Shown here: positions 34,171 to 42,945 of the stretch, one piece after another
Layout: every line of letters starts with the position of its first letter
Position numbering within the stretch: position 1 is the first letter of the stretch
DNA from: an uncultured Clostridia bacterium
Lineage (GTDB): Bacteria; Bacillota; Clostridia; Christensenellales; Aristaeellaceae
Direction of reading: 5' to 3'
DNA: 64,000 bases
NCBI GenBank assembly: GCA_946414315.1
Contig: CAMKNZ010000006.1
Span: 33,848 to 97,847 of the forward strand
The notes under the pieces: generated by a model
Seen by the model: the letters and a program-made list of their open reading frames with translations, nothing else
What the model was told of the DNA's origin: nothing
The model's database searches: none
Program-made: the position numbers and the translations under genes

Positions 34171-34215
34171 CAGTCAAACGAAACAACAGAAAAAAACTGA
34201 AGTGGGAATGATGAA

Positions 34216-35943
34216 ATGAGACCGGCAATCGCAGTGATCGATTCATACCTGGTTGGTAAAGGGAAAAGAGTCCTGGCCGACATGGAAAAATGCAGCAGGA
34301 ATCCGGGAAAAGCCAATGAAGAACTGCTCCTGCGGATCCTGCGGGAAAACGCGGACACGGAATACGGGCGGAAATACGGCTTCGGTGAGATCCGGTCCGT
34401 GGAAGAGTACCGGCAGAAGGTGCCCTTCTCAGACTATGACGTGTATGAGCCCTATATCCGCCGGATGGTACAGAATAATGAAAAGAACCTGATTACAGCC
34501 TATGAGGTCATTCAGTATGCCGAGACGTCGGGCAGTGTAGGCGTACAGAAGAAGATCCCTGTAACGGACCGGTCGATGGCGGTCTATGAAAAGTATTCGT
34601 TTGCGCGGACCAAGGCGCTGGCGAGCCAATACTATCACCAGCATTACGGACGCCCGGTGCCCTTTGAAAAGGGCCTGAACATGCTGGAGACGGAAACAAC
34701 GGTGATGGATGACGGAACGCCCCGCGGGTCTGTGACAGGATCCGTATCCAGGCGTTTCCGGAGGCTGTTTCCGCTGTTCCTGACCTCGCCGGATCCGATT
34801 CTTTTCCCCATCGGCGGGATGAATATGCAGTACATGAAGGCACGGTTCGCACTGGAGGAGCCGAACCTGGTATTTGAGCTGAGCGCCTTTATGACCAATA
34901 TCGTGGACATGATGAACTACGTCCGCAAGAACTGGGAAATGATTGTGGACGATATTGAACACGGAACGCTGAACAAGGATGTCTGCGAGGAGCGTTCCCG
35001 GAGCGCGATCCTGCCCTATATCAAACCCCGGCCGAAGCGGGCTGCGGAACTGCGGAAGATTTTTGAACAGGGCTTTGACGAGCCGATTATTCCCAAACTC
35101 TGGCCGAAGGTTTCCTGGGTCTGTTCCATCGGTACGGGCGGTTTCGCCAGCTATACGGAAAAGTTCAAGAAATTCGCCGGCGAGGACGTGGCGATTGACT
35201 TCTTTGTTTATGCCGCGTCAGAGGGCATGTTTGCTGCCTGCATGAAAATGAACGATCCGCGGTTTATGCCGCTGACGGACAGCTGCTTCTTTGAGTTCCT
35301 CCCGGCGGACGCGCCGGAGGGCTGCAACGATACGCTGACGCTGGAGCAGCTGGAAGAAGGAAAGGAATACGAGGTCATCATCACAAACCAGTGCGGCTTC
35401 TACCGTTACCGGATCAAGGATGTGATCCGGGTGCTGGGGTTCCACAACAAGAGCCCGATGATCACCTTCGCCTACCGCAAGAACCAGCTGGTGAATATCG
35501 CTGCAGAGAAGACGACGGAAGAGCATCTGAACGAGGCGGTGAAGCGCTTCGGCAAAGCAGTGGGCTGCGATTTCAACGATTACGCCCTGTATCTCGATAC
35601 TGACCACGACCCGTCCCGGTACGTTCTGCTGCTGGAGCCGGATACGCCGTTCCCGGTGGATACGGACGGAAGCTATGCGGCGCTGATGCAGAAGATTCTT
35701 TCGGAAGTGAACCCCGAGTACGGGGTTGTCGTCCAGGACAGGAGCATCGGAATGCCGCTGGTACTGATCCAGCAGCAGCAGACCCATATGCTCTGGCGTG
35801 AAATGAAACTGGCGAAGGGATCGTCCGCCAACCAGGTGAAGCCGGTCCGGGTGCTGGACGTTCCGATGAAGCAGAAATTCTTCTTCACGCTGCTGGAGGA
35901 CGGGCAGGAAGTGCCCAGATGGGATTTCTGGCAAAAGAAATAA
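34216..35943 (+). CDS. GH3-family acyl-adenylating enzyme
   Basis: 575 aa. Matches the GH3 (auxin-responsive) family, which forms acyl-AMP and transfers the acyl group to an amino acid or other amine in plants. Visible motifs: the nucleotide-binding QYAETSGSVGVQKKIPVT near residues 100-117, FVYAASEGMFA near 330, and YRYRIKDVIRVLGFHNKSPM near 395 with FAYRKNQLVNIAAEKTTEEHL after it. Bacterial members are mostly uncharacterised, so substrate and acceptor are unknown. The 45-base gap after the phosphatase contains no terminator, so co-transcription is possible. Confidence 0.88.
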   Translation: MRPAIAVIDSYLVGKGKRVLADMEKCSRNPGKANEELLLRILRENADTEYGRKYGFGEIRSVEEYRQKVPFSDYDVYEPYIRRMVQNNEKNLITAYEVIQYAETSGSVGVQKKIPVTDRSMAVYEKYSFARTKALASQYYHQHYGRPVPFEKGLNMLETETTVMDDGTPRGSVTGSVSRRFRRLFPLFLTSPDPILFPIGGMNMQYMKARFALEEPNLVFELSAFMTNIVDMMNYVRKNWEMIVDDIEHGTLNKDVCEERSRSAILPYIKPRPKRAAELRKIFEQGFDEPIIPKLWPKVSWVCSIGTGGFASYTEKFKKFAGEDVAIDFFVYAASEGMFAACMKMNDPRFMPLTDSCFFEFLPADAPEGCNDTLTLEQLEEGKEYEVIITNQCGFYRYRIKDVIRVLGFHNKSPMITFAYRKNQLVNIAAEKTTEEHLNEAVKRFGKAVGCDFNDYALYLDTDHDPSRYVLLLEPDTPFPVDTDGSYAALMQKILSEVNPEYGVVVQDRSIGMPLVLIQQQQTHMLWREMKLAKGSSANQVKPVRVLDVPMKQKFFFTLLEDGQEVPRWDFWQKK

Positions 35944-35965
35944 ACTGCCTGACTGCATGAAAATT

Positions 35966-35994
35966 CGCCCCGCCGAAACCGGCGGGGCGCTTTT
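35966..35994. terminator. Terminator between GH3 gene and ptsI
   Basis: A 10-bp stem, CGCCCCGCCG / CGGCGGGGCG, with an AAAC loop and CTTTT after it lies between convergent genes. Confidence 0.85.
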
Positions 35995-36014
35995 GTGCTA
36001 AAGGGCAGGTTTGA

Positions 36015-37694
36015 TCACAGCGGCGTCTCATCGCTGAGCAGATCCGCCAGGACCTTGTCCTTAACGGCCGCGACGTTGATCTCCCGGATCTTCTGCCGCA
36101 GCGGGAGGACCGAGCGGGGAGAGACGGACAGTTCATCGATGCCGATGGACAGGAAGGTTTCGGTCAGCGCCAGGTCCGCGCCGAGTTCGCCGCAGATGCC
36201 GACCCATACGCCGTTCTTATGGGCATTGTCGCAGACCATCTTCAACGCGCGGAGCACCGCGGGATGATGGGGATCGTAGAAACGCCCCAGGTCCGCGTTC
36301 TGCCGGTCGCAGGCCAGGGTGTACTGGGTCAGATCGTTGGTGCCGCAGGAGAAGAAGTTGACTTCCTTTGCCAGGCGGTCGCTCATGAGTACCGCGGCGG
36401 GCGTCTCGATCATGATGCCGATTTCGACATCCTCGCTGAAGGGAATTCCTTCCTTCGTCAGTTCGGTCTTAACCCGGTCGCACATCTTCTTTGCCTCACG
36501 GACTTCCCAGACGCTGGTGACCATGGGGAACATGATGCCGAGCTTTCCGAAGGCGGAGGCGCGGAACAGCGCCCGCAGCTGGGTATGGAAGATTTCCGGC
36601 CGGTTCAGGCAGATGCGCAGTGCGCGGTTGCCCAGGGCGGGGTTCTCTTCCTTCGGCATGTTGAAATAGCCGATCTGCTTGTCCGCACCGATATCCAGCG
36701 TGCGGATGACCACTTCCTTGCCGCCCATATCGGAGAGGACCTTTTTATAGGCTTCAAACTGTACGTCTTCTGAGGGGAAGTCGTCGCAGTTCAGATACAG
36801 GAACTCGCTGCGGAACAGGCCGACGCCGCCGGCATCGTTGGCGAGCACGGCAGGCACGTCGTCGGGGCCGCCGATGTTGCAGAACACCTTGACGCTCTGG
36901 CCGTCTTTGGAGACGTTGGGCTGTCCTTTCAGCTGCTCCAGCATTTCCCGCATCTTTTTCTGGTCTTCCAGCTTCCTGAGCAGCATGGTCCGGGTATCCT
37001 CATCCGCGTCAATGGTGACGCTGCCGGTGCTGCCGTCGATGATGACTTCTTTGCCGGCGTATTCGGGCTTCAGCTGATCGCCGACGCCGATGATTGCCGG
37101 AATGCCCATGGTGCGGGCCAGGATAGCCGTGTGGCTTGAACCGGAACCGCCTTCGGTGATGAAACCGAGGATCTTGCTCTTGTCCAGCTGCACCGTTTCA
37201 CTGGGTGCCAGGTCGTCCGCGGCCAAGATCACCGGCACCGCGGAATCGATCCCGCCCTGCACCGCGCCGGTCAGCGCGGCGATGATCCGGTTGGACACAT
37301 CCTTGACGTCCGCGGCCCTGGCCTGGAAATAGGGATCGTCCATGGAGGCGAACATCTCTGCAAACTGGGCGGCGGTGTCGGTCACGGCGGCCTCCGCATT
37401 GATCTTTGTCTCCTGAATGGCGGTCTGGATCGCTTCTTCGTATTCCATATCCTCCGCCATCATCTGATGGGTTTCGAACAGCAGCGCGGCTTCGTCGCCG
37501 GCTTCGACCCGGGCTTTTTCCGCCAGCTCTCCCAGCTGTTCGATTGCCTTTGCCTGCGCGGCCTTGAAGCGTTCCCACTCCGCGTCCGCGTTTTCAATTT
37601 CATACCGGGTAATTGTGCTCTTTGCCCGCTGATAGAAATACAGGGGTCCGATCGCCACGCTGGTGGATACGCCTTTTCCCTGAACCAAGATCAT
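36015..37694 (-). CDS. ptsI: PTS enzyme I (phosphoenolpyruvate-protein phosphotransferase)
   Basis: EI takes phosphate from PEP and passes it to HPr, starting the sugar phosphotransferase cascade. 559 aa. The phosphorylated His188 lies in GGSGSSHTAILAR; the PEP-binding C-terminal barrel has GIGLFRSEFLY-like GVGLFRSEFLYLN, IRTLDIGADK, MIETPAAVLMSDRL and FFSCGTNDLTQYTLACDR, and the Cys in GICGELGAD. All are intact. It is the third gene of crr-ptsH-ptsI, 63 bases after ptsH. Confidence 0.97.
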   Translation of the reverse strand: MILVQGKGVSTSVAIGPLYFYQRAKSTITRYEIENADAEWERFKAAQAKAIEQLGELAEKARVEAGDEAALLFETHQMMAEDMEYEEAIQTAIQETKINAEAAVTDTAAQFAEMFASMDDPYFQARAADVKDVSNRIIAALTGAVQGGIDSAVPVILAADDLAPSETVQLDKSKILGFITEGGSGSSHTAILARTMGIPAIIGVGDQLKPEYAGKEVIIDGSTGSVTIDADEDTRTMLLRKLEDQKKMREMLEQLKGQPNVSKDGQSVKVFCNIGGPDDVPAVLANDAGGVGLFRSEFLYLNCDDFPSEDVQFEAYKKVLSDMGGKEVVIRTLDIGADKQIGYFNMPKEENPALGNRALRICLNRPEIFHTQLRALFRASAFGKLGIMFPMVTSVWEVREAKKMCDRVKTELTKEGIPFSEDVEIGIMIETPAAVLMSDRLAKEVNFFSCGTNDLTQYTLACDRQNADLGRFYDPHHPAVLRALKMVCDNAHKNGVWVGICGELGADLALTETFLSIGIDELSVSPRSVLPLRQKIREINVAAVKDKVLADLLSDETPL

Positions 37695-37757
37695 GGTTTT
37701 TCCTCCTCAGATGAAACAAACGGCTGTCCTGCGGGCAGCCGTTTGCTTATGTCGGTT

Positions 37758-38015
37758 TTACAGATTGGCTTTGAAGAATTCCTCGATGGCAGCGGCAGCG
37801 GTGTCTTCATCTGCGCCTTCGACGGTCACCTTTACGGTGTCGCCCTGCTTGATGCCCATGCCCATGAGCGCCATGAGCTTCAGGGCGTTGACTTCCTTCT
37901 CACCCTTGATCACGGTGACGGTGGAGGCGAATTCCTTGATCTTTTTCACAAGAATGCCTGCGGGACGGGCATGGATGCCCACAGGATCGGTAATCGTGTA
38001 CTCAAAAGACTTCAT
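37758..38015 (-). CDS. ptsH: PTS phosphocarrier HPr (Lys at position 46)
   Basis: 85 aa from ATG 38015 (AAAGGAGAA upstream; an earlier in-frame start overlaps crr and lacks this site). His15 in GIHARPAG is the phosphate carrier and is intact. In Gram-positive HPr the regulatory Ser46 lies in KSIMGVMSLG; the equivalent here is LKLMALMGMG, with Lys46 in place of Ser. HPr kinase/phosphorylase could therefore not phosphorylate this protein at that position, and the classical CcpA co-repressor route would be closed. Phosphotransfer from EI to EIIA should be unaffected. Confidence 0.95.
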   Translation of the reverse strand: MKSFEYTITDPVGIHARPAGILVKKIKEFASTVTVIKGEKEVNALKLMALMGMGIKQGDTVKVTVEGADEDTAAAAIEEFFKANL

Positions 38016-38032
38016 ATGATGATTCTCCTTTG

Positions 38033-38530
38033 TTATGATACTCCGCACTGAACGTCTTTCAGATCGTCGGAGTTCGTCAGCAGGACGGCTACGATATCGC
38101 TGTAGCCGGCGGCTTTGATCCTGGCCCGGTCAAACCTGATCAGGGGCTGGCCGGTCCTGACTTTGTCGCCCTCCTTCACCAGGCAGGTGAAACCGCTGCC
38201 CTTCATGTTGACAGTATCCACACCTACATGGATGAGCAGTTCCATCCCGTTGGATTCGATGCCGACCGCATGACGGCTCTCCGCTACGGAGGAGACGTCG
38301 CCGTCGAAGGGCGCTACCACCAGTTCATCTTCCGGCACAATGCCGACGCCGTCGCCGAGCATTCCGGAAGCAAAAGTTTCGTCCGGGATCGCTTCCCGGG
38401 GAATGACCGCGCCTTTTACCGGCTGAAGCACCGTGCCAGCCGCACACCGGATGACGCTGACAGCCTGAAACACGTGTCCCGGCTCGTTCCCGGAGATTTC
38501 TTTGCTTCTGAATCTGTCAAAAAGGCCCAT
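38033..38530 (-). CDS. crr: PTS glucose-type EIIA protein
   Basis: 165 aa, a free-standing EIIA of the glucose family. The active His101 lies in MELLIHVGVDTVNMKG, with the partner His87 in ESRHAVGIES; VVAPFDGDV and GDKVRTGQPLI are typical. It accepts phosphate from HPr and would serve IIBC permeases encoded elsewhere. AAGGAG precedes the start at 38530. It is the first gene of the operon, 17 bases before ptsH. Free EIIA-HPr-EI operons occur in Firmicutes lacking a fused ptsG. Confidence 0.95.
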   Translation of the reverse strand: MGLFDRFRSKEISGNEPGHVFQAVSVIRCAAGTVLQPVKGAVIPREAIPDETFASGMLGDGVGIVPEDELVVAPFDGDVSSVAESRHAVGIESNGMELLIHVGVDTVNMKGSGFTCLVKEGDKVRTGQPLIRFDRARIKAAGYSDIVAVLLTNSDDLKDVQCGVS

Positions 38531-38709
38531 CGCTCATTCTCCTTCAATACAAATCCGGTCAGGATTAGCTGCTCATTCCTTCTGTCTCGCTGTGCAAATA
38601 TCCACTATAAGGAAATTGTAGCATAAATCCCCGAATCCGGACAGAAAAAAATGTCAGGAATTTGTCCGGCCTATAGCCTGGCCGAAGCAGCACGACATGA
38701 CTTCAGAGT

Positions 38710-38738
38710 TGCCGGTCGCGCGGGAATATGATAAAATA
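38710..38738 (+). promoter_or_regulatory. Promoter of the GH13 gene
   Basis: TTGCCG (38710-38715) and TAAAAT (38733-38738) with a 17-base spacer lie about 95 bases before the start at 38835. The rest of the 304-base spacer (38531-38834) holds an inverted repeat CCGGACA / TGTCCGG at 38637-38669 and a minus-strand TACAAT (complement of 38615-38620) that may be the crr -10; no good -35 was found for it. Confidence 0.6.
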
Positions 38739-38834
38739 AATCCATCGTTCAGGTTTCATTATTATTCAGAATGAAAACAAGTAACATAAACGCCTTTATC
38801 AGCTGAAACAAAAACAATCAGAGGTGTTCAGGCC

Positions 38835-40691
38835 ATGAATACGCAGAACTGGCAGGAAGAGTTTGCAGTCCGGTTCGCCCGCCACGCGGACGAACTGAAA
38901 TGGCTGTATATGGAGCTGTATCACAATGATCAGAAAGCCTGGGACTATTTTACCGGAATGGTTTACCGCGCCTGGGAGAACCGGCCGGAGAACCTCCGGA
39001 TGATCGACCGCGCCCGGGAAGCCTGCCCGGATTGGTACAGGGGCCACGACCTGGTCGGCATGCTGATGTATGTGAAACAGTTTGCCGGTACGCTCCAGGG
39101 CGTGAAAGGGAAGCTGGACTATGTCCAGGACTGCGGGGTCAACTACCTGCATCTGATGCCGCTGCTGGAAAGCCCGGCGGAAAAGAGCGACGGCGGCTAC
39201 GCTGTGAGCGATTTTCGGAAGGTGCAGCCTGAACTCGGTACGATGGACGACCTGAAGGACCTGGCGGAGGAATGCCACCGGCGGGGGATTTCAGTATGCC
39301 TGGACTTCGTGATGAACCATACGAGCGAGGACCATGAATGGGCGCGCAGGGCGCGGGCAGGCGAGACCGAATTTCAGAACCGCTATTTCTTCTATGACAG
39401 CTGGGATATCCCGAACTGGTATGAGCAGACCGTTCCGCAGGTGTTCCCGACCACGGCGCCGGGCAATTTCACCTGGTGCGAGGAAGCCAAAAAGATCGTC
39501 ATGACGATGTTCTATCCCTATCAGTGGGACCTGAACTATGCCAATCCGGCGGTGTTCAACGACATGACGGACAATATGCTGAATCTGTGCAACCACGGCG
39601 TGGACATCATCCGCCTGGATGCGGTGCCTTATATCTGGAAGGCGCTGGGGACGACCTGCCGCAACCTGCCGCAGGTGCACACCCTGGTGCGGATGATGCG
39701 TATGGTCTGCGAGATCGTGTGTCCCGGCACGCTGCTGCTGGGAGAGGTCGTGATGGAGCCCAGCCGGGTGGTGCCTTATTTCGGCACGGTGGAAAAGCCG
39801 GAATGCCACCTGCTGTACAACGTGACGACGATGGCCACCCTGTGGCATACGGTGGCCACACGGGACGTACGGCTGCTGGAACACCAGTTGGGCCAGGTAT
39901 TCGCGCTGCCGAAGGAATATGTCTTCCTGAATTACCTGCGCTGCCACGACGATATCGGCTGGGGACTGGACTATGACTATCTGCGGTGGAACTTCGGCTG
40001 GGAGGAAGTGCCGCACAAGAAATACCTGAACGACTACCTGACCGGCGGATTCCCGGGCAGCAGGGCGCGGGGCGAACTGTATAACGACGATCCGAGGCTG
40101 GGAGACGCCCGGCTGTGCGGAACGACCGCGTCCCTGTGCGGGATTGAGGCGGCCCGGAAGGAAGGCGGAGAGCGGGACATGGAGGAGGCGGTCCGCCTGG
40201 ACGCGATGCTGCACGCCCTCATGTTCACGCTCAGCGGCGTGCCGGTACTTTACAGCGGGGACGAGATTGCGCAGGAAAACGACTACAGCTATCACGACGA
40301 TCCGGTGAAAGCGGAGGACAGCCGGTATCTGCACCGGGGAGATATGGACTGGAAAAAGGCGGAGAAGCGGAAGAACAAGGATACCACGGAAGGGAAGGTC
40401 TTTGCGGAAATCTGCCGGCAGGAAAAGATCCGGGCGAAGTACGGCGTGTTTGACGACGACGCGGATGCATGGATCCTGAACACGGGGAATCACCAGGTGC
40501 TCGGCATCGGGCGGTATTTCCGCGGGGAGAAGCTGCTGGCGCTGTTCAATTTCTCGAAGGATCCGCAGGTTGCCTGGGTGCACGACGTGAGCATGTTCAA
40601 CGACCTGGCGACCGGGCACAAGTGCAAGGCCGGGGCGGTGAAGGTACCGTCCGGAGCCTACCGCTGGCTGTATAAAAAAATGAATGAATAA
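38835..40691 (+). CDS. Amylosucrase-like GH13 glucosyltransferase/hydrolase
   Basis: 618 aa, cytosolic (no signal peptide). The helical N-terminus and the block SDGGYAVSDFRKVQPELGT with CLDFVMNHTSEDHEWARRA match amylosucrase/sucrose hydrolase (GH13_4). Catalytic residues: nucleophile Asp262 in VDIIRLDAV, acid/base Glu304 in LLLGEVV, and Asp372 in YLRCHDDIGW. The length equals that of amylosucrases. These enzymes act on sucrose, either building alpha-1,4-glucan or simply hydrolysing it; which one cannot be read by eye. PTS genes lie divergently upstream but are not obviously functionally linked. Confidence 0.85.
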   Translation: MNTQNWQEEFAVRFARHADELKWLYMELYHNDQKAWDYFTGMVYRAWENRPENLRMIDRAREACPDWYRGHDLVGMLMYVKQFAGTLQGVKGKLDYVQDCGVNYLHLMPLLESPAEKSDGGYAVSDFRKVQPELGTMDDLKDLAEECHRRGISVCLDFVMNHTSEDHEWARRARAGETEFQNRYFFYDSWDIPNWYEQTVPQVFPTTAPGNFTWCEEAKKIVMTMFYPYQWDLNYANPAVFNDMTDNMLNLCNHGVDIIRLDAVPYIWKALGTTCRNLPQVHTLVRMMRMVCEIVCPGTLLLGEVVMEPSRVVPYFGTVEKPECHLLYNVTTMATLWHTVATRDVRLLEHQLGQVFALPKEYVFLNYLRCHDDIGWGLDYDYLRWNFGWEEVPHKKYLNDYLTGGFPGSRARGELYNDDPRLGDARLCGTTASLCGIEAARKEGGERDMEEAVRLDAMLHALMFTLSGVPVLYSGDEIAQENDYSYHDDPVKAEDSRYLHRGDMDWKKAEKRKNKDTTEGKVFAEICRQEKIRAKYGVFDDDADAWILNTGNHQVLGIGRYFRGEKLLALFNFSKDPQVAWVHDVSMFNDLATGHKCKAGAVKVPSGAYRWLYKKMNE

Positions 40692-40712
40692 CACACAATG
40701 AAAACGGAACCC

Positions 40713-40747
40713 TGCACCCCCTCAGCCGGTTTGACTGAGGGGGTGCA
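40713..40747 (+). terminator. Hairpin after the GH13 gene
   Basis: A perfect 13-bp stem, TGCACCCCCTCAG / CTGAGGGGGTGCA, with a 9-base loop starts 22 bases after the stop. No T-tract follows, so termination may be partial, or it may act in mRNA stability. Confidence 0.55.
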
Positions 40748-40808
40748 TCGTGATATCATCTTTTGGAACATACTGGATATTATCGTTCCCGTATGCCCGG
40801 AGGAAGAG

Positions 40809-42074
40809 ATGAAGAAACAATGGTACCGGCTGGATAACGCCGCGCTGATCTTTCCGGCGATCATCCGGAAAAACTGGAACAACGTGTTCCGGGTTTCCGC
40901 GACGCTGAAAGAGCCGGTGGATCCCGAGGTGCTGAACCGGGCGATCGCGGATCTGAAACCCCGGTTTCCGACCTGTTTTGTCCGGCTGAGGACCGGCTTT
41001 TTCTGGTACTATCTGGAGACAATCGCGGAGCCGCCGAAGGCGCAGGAAGACTTTGCCTATCCGCTGACGCATATGACGCGCAGGGAACTGAAGACCTGCT
41101 GCGTACGCTTTCTGTATTATGAAAACCGAATCGCCGTGGAGGTATTCCATTCCGTGACGGACGGAACGGGCGGATTGATCCTGCTGCAGAACCTGACGGC
41201 GCGGTACCTGACCCTGAAGTACGGGACGGAGATTCCGGCGGAAGGGAATATTGTGGATATCAGCGAAGCGCCGAAGAGGGAGGAAGCCCGGGACTGCTTC
41301 CTTTCCTGCGGCGCGAAACGGGCGATCAGCCGGGCGGAGGATACCGCCTACCGCCTGAGCGGCACGCCGGAAACGGACATGTTCCGCCATATCATCACGG
41401 GAATCCTGCCGGCGGACGTGCTGAAGGAGAAGGCCCATGAACAGGGCGTGACGGTGACCGCCTATCTGGCCGCGGTGATGGCCGAGGCCGTCGGGGAAAA
41501 GCAGAAGGCGGAAGGCCGGACCGGCCGGAAAGCCAGGCCGGTGAAGATCACGATCCCGGTCAACCTGCGGCGGACCTTCGGAATGAAGACGATGCGCAAT
41601 TTCACCCTGGCGGTGAACATCGGGTTCGATCCGCGGCTGGGCGAATACAGCCATGAGGAGATCTGCCGCCTGATGGGCCACCTGCTGGCGGCAGAGACGA
41701 TTCCCCAGCGGATGGCCGGCCGGGTGGCGAAGAATGTGGACCTGCAGAACATCCTGCTGCTGCGCCTGATCCCGCTGTTCATCAAGCGGATCTGCATGCG
41801 TACGGTCTACACGCTGAGCGGGGAGAACAAGGGCTGCCTGAACATCTCCAACATGGGCGCGGTGACGGTGCCGGAGAAGATGGCGCCACTGGTGGAACGG
41901 TTTGAGTTTATCATCGGCGTGCAGTACAGCTATCCGAACAACTGTTCTGTGGTCACCTACAACGGAAAGACCTATATCAGCATGATCCGCGGGATCCGGG
42001 AGACGGAGCTGGAACGGCTGTTCTTCGCCAGGATGGTGGAACTGGGGATCCCTGTTGAAATCGAGAGCAACTGA
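40809..42074 (+). CDS. Condensation-fold acyltransferase-like protein (alcohol acetyltransferase type)
   Basis: 421 aa from ATG 40809 (GGAGGAAGAG upstream; the open frame extends earlier through the hairpin and was not used). The fold signature is HSVTDGTGG with His114 and Asp118, the HxxxDG-type active site of CoA-dependent acyltransferases and NRPS condensation domains. The overall pattern (WNNVFRVSATLKEPVDPEVL at the start, IPVNLRRTFGMKTMRNF and NISNMGAVTVPEKM later) resembles the alcohol acetyltransferase/WES-like family. Acyl donor and acceptor are unknown. It is followed 12 bases later by a DUF6320-like gene, a pairing that suggests a common role. Confidence 0.78.
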   Translation: MKKQWYRLDNAALIFPAIIRKNWNNVFRVSATLKEPVDPEVLNRAIADLKPRFPTCFVRLRTGFFWYYLETIAEPPKAQEDFAYPLTHMTRRELKTCCVRFLYYENRIAVEVFHSVTDGTGGLILLQNLTARYLTLKYGTEIPAEGNIVDISEAPKREEARDCFLSCGAKRAISRAEDTAYRLSGTPETDMFRHIITGILPADVLKEKAHEQGVTVTAYLAAVMAEAVGEKQKAEGRTGRKARPVKITIPVNLRRTFGMKTMRNFTLAVNIGFDPRLGEYSHEEICRLMGHLLAAETIPQRMAGRVAKNVDLQNILLLRLIPLFIKRICMRTVYTLSGENKGCLNISNMGAVTVPEKMAPLVERFEFIIGVQYSYPNNCSVVTYNGKTYISMIRGIRETELERLFFARMVELGIPVEIESN

Positions 42075-42086
42075 GGAGAAAACAGA

Positions 42087-42782
42087 ATGTATTGTGTATA
42101 TTGCGGAGTAAAGCTGCAGGACGGGGCAAAGGAATGCCCGCTGTGCCGGACGCCCGTGGCCATCGCGCCGACGCCCGGAACGGAAGAGAAAGCCCTGTAT
42201 TCCGACCGGCTGCCTGAAAAGGAAAACCGCCACAGCGTGACGCTGGTGATCTGGCTGCTGACAGCGGTCATCATCGCGGTATGCCTGGGCTGCCTGGTTT
42301 TCTGCCTGCGGACCCTCGGAGAAGCCGCCTGGTCCGGCTATGTGCTGATGACCGCGGGACTGATCTGGATGACGCTGATGTTTCCGCTGCTGTTCAGGCG
42401 GTACCGGCCGATGATCTTCCTGCCGATCTCTTTCTGCTGCCTGGCAGCTTATCTGCTGTATATCTGCGTGAAGAACGGGGAGAACTGGTTCCTTCCCTTT
42501 GCGTTTCCGGTTACCGGGATCGCGGGGATCCTGACGCTGCTGGGGGTGGCAATCTTCCGGTATATCCGCCAGGGCCGGCTGCGGCTGCTGGGACTGTACC
42601 TGGTGCTGATCGGCGCGAGCTTTATGCTGATCGAGTTCTTCCAGCATATTACGTTCAGGACGCCGATGTGGGTGTGGTCGCTGTACTGCGTATGCGGATT
42701 CGGGGCGCTGGGGCTGTTCCTGTTTGTGGCGACGCTGATCCCGCCGCTGCATGCGCATCTGAGAAAAACATTCTTTTTCTGA
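42087..42782 (+). CDS. Zinc-ribbon membrane protein (DUF6320-like)
   Basis: 231 aa. It begins with a zinc ribbon MYCVYCGVKLQDGAKECPLC (Cys3, Cys6, Cys17, Cys20), followed by a short linker and about six transmembrane helices (from about residue 55 to the end). The combination matches proteins often annotated DUF6320 next to condensation-fold acyltransferases. No catalytic residues are obvious. Inferred to be the membrane partner of the preceding acyltransferase-like protein. Confidence 0.75.
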   Translation: MYCVYCGVKLQDGAKECPLCRTPVAIAPTPGTEEKALYSDRLPEKENRHSVTLVIWLLTAVIIAVCLGCLVFCLRTLGEAAWSGYVLMTAGLIWMTLMFPLLFRRYRPMIFLPISFCCLAAYLLYICVKNGENWFLPFAFPVTGIAGILTLLGVAIFRYIRQGRLRLLGLYLVLIGASFMLIEFFQHITFRTPMWVWSLYCVCGFGALGLFLFVATLIPPLHAHLRKTFFF

Positions 42783-42945
42783 GACCGGGTTCATATGAAT
42801 GCCACCGGGCCCCTTCATTTCGTATCAATACGATGGAGGGGCTTTCGAATGGCCGGGACTGAAAACGATCCCGGCGGAACAAAAGCCGGGGAGGCTTCGT
42901 CTGATTAAGAGGACGGACAAAGAACCGCCCGGGGAGGGTAGTAAG

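Noticed and set aside
38531..38834. CcpA cre site upstream of the GH13 or PTS genes
   Set aside because: TGAAAACAAGTAACA near 38771 only loosely resembles cre and lacks the central CG; not enough to call.
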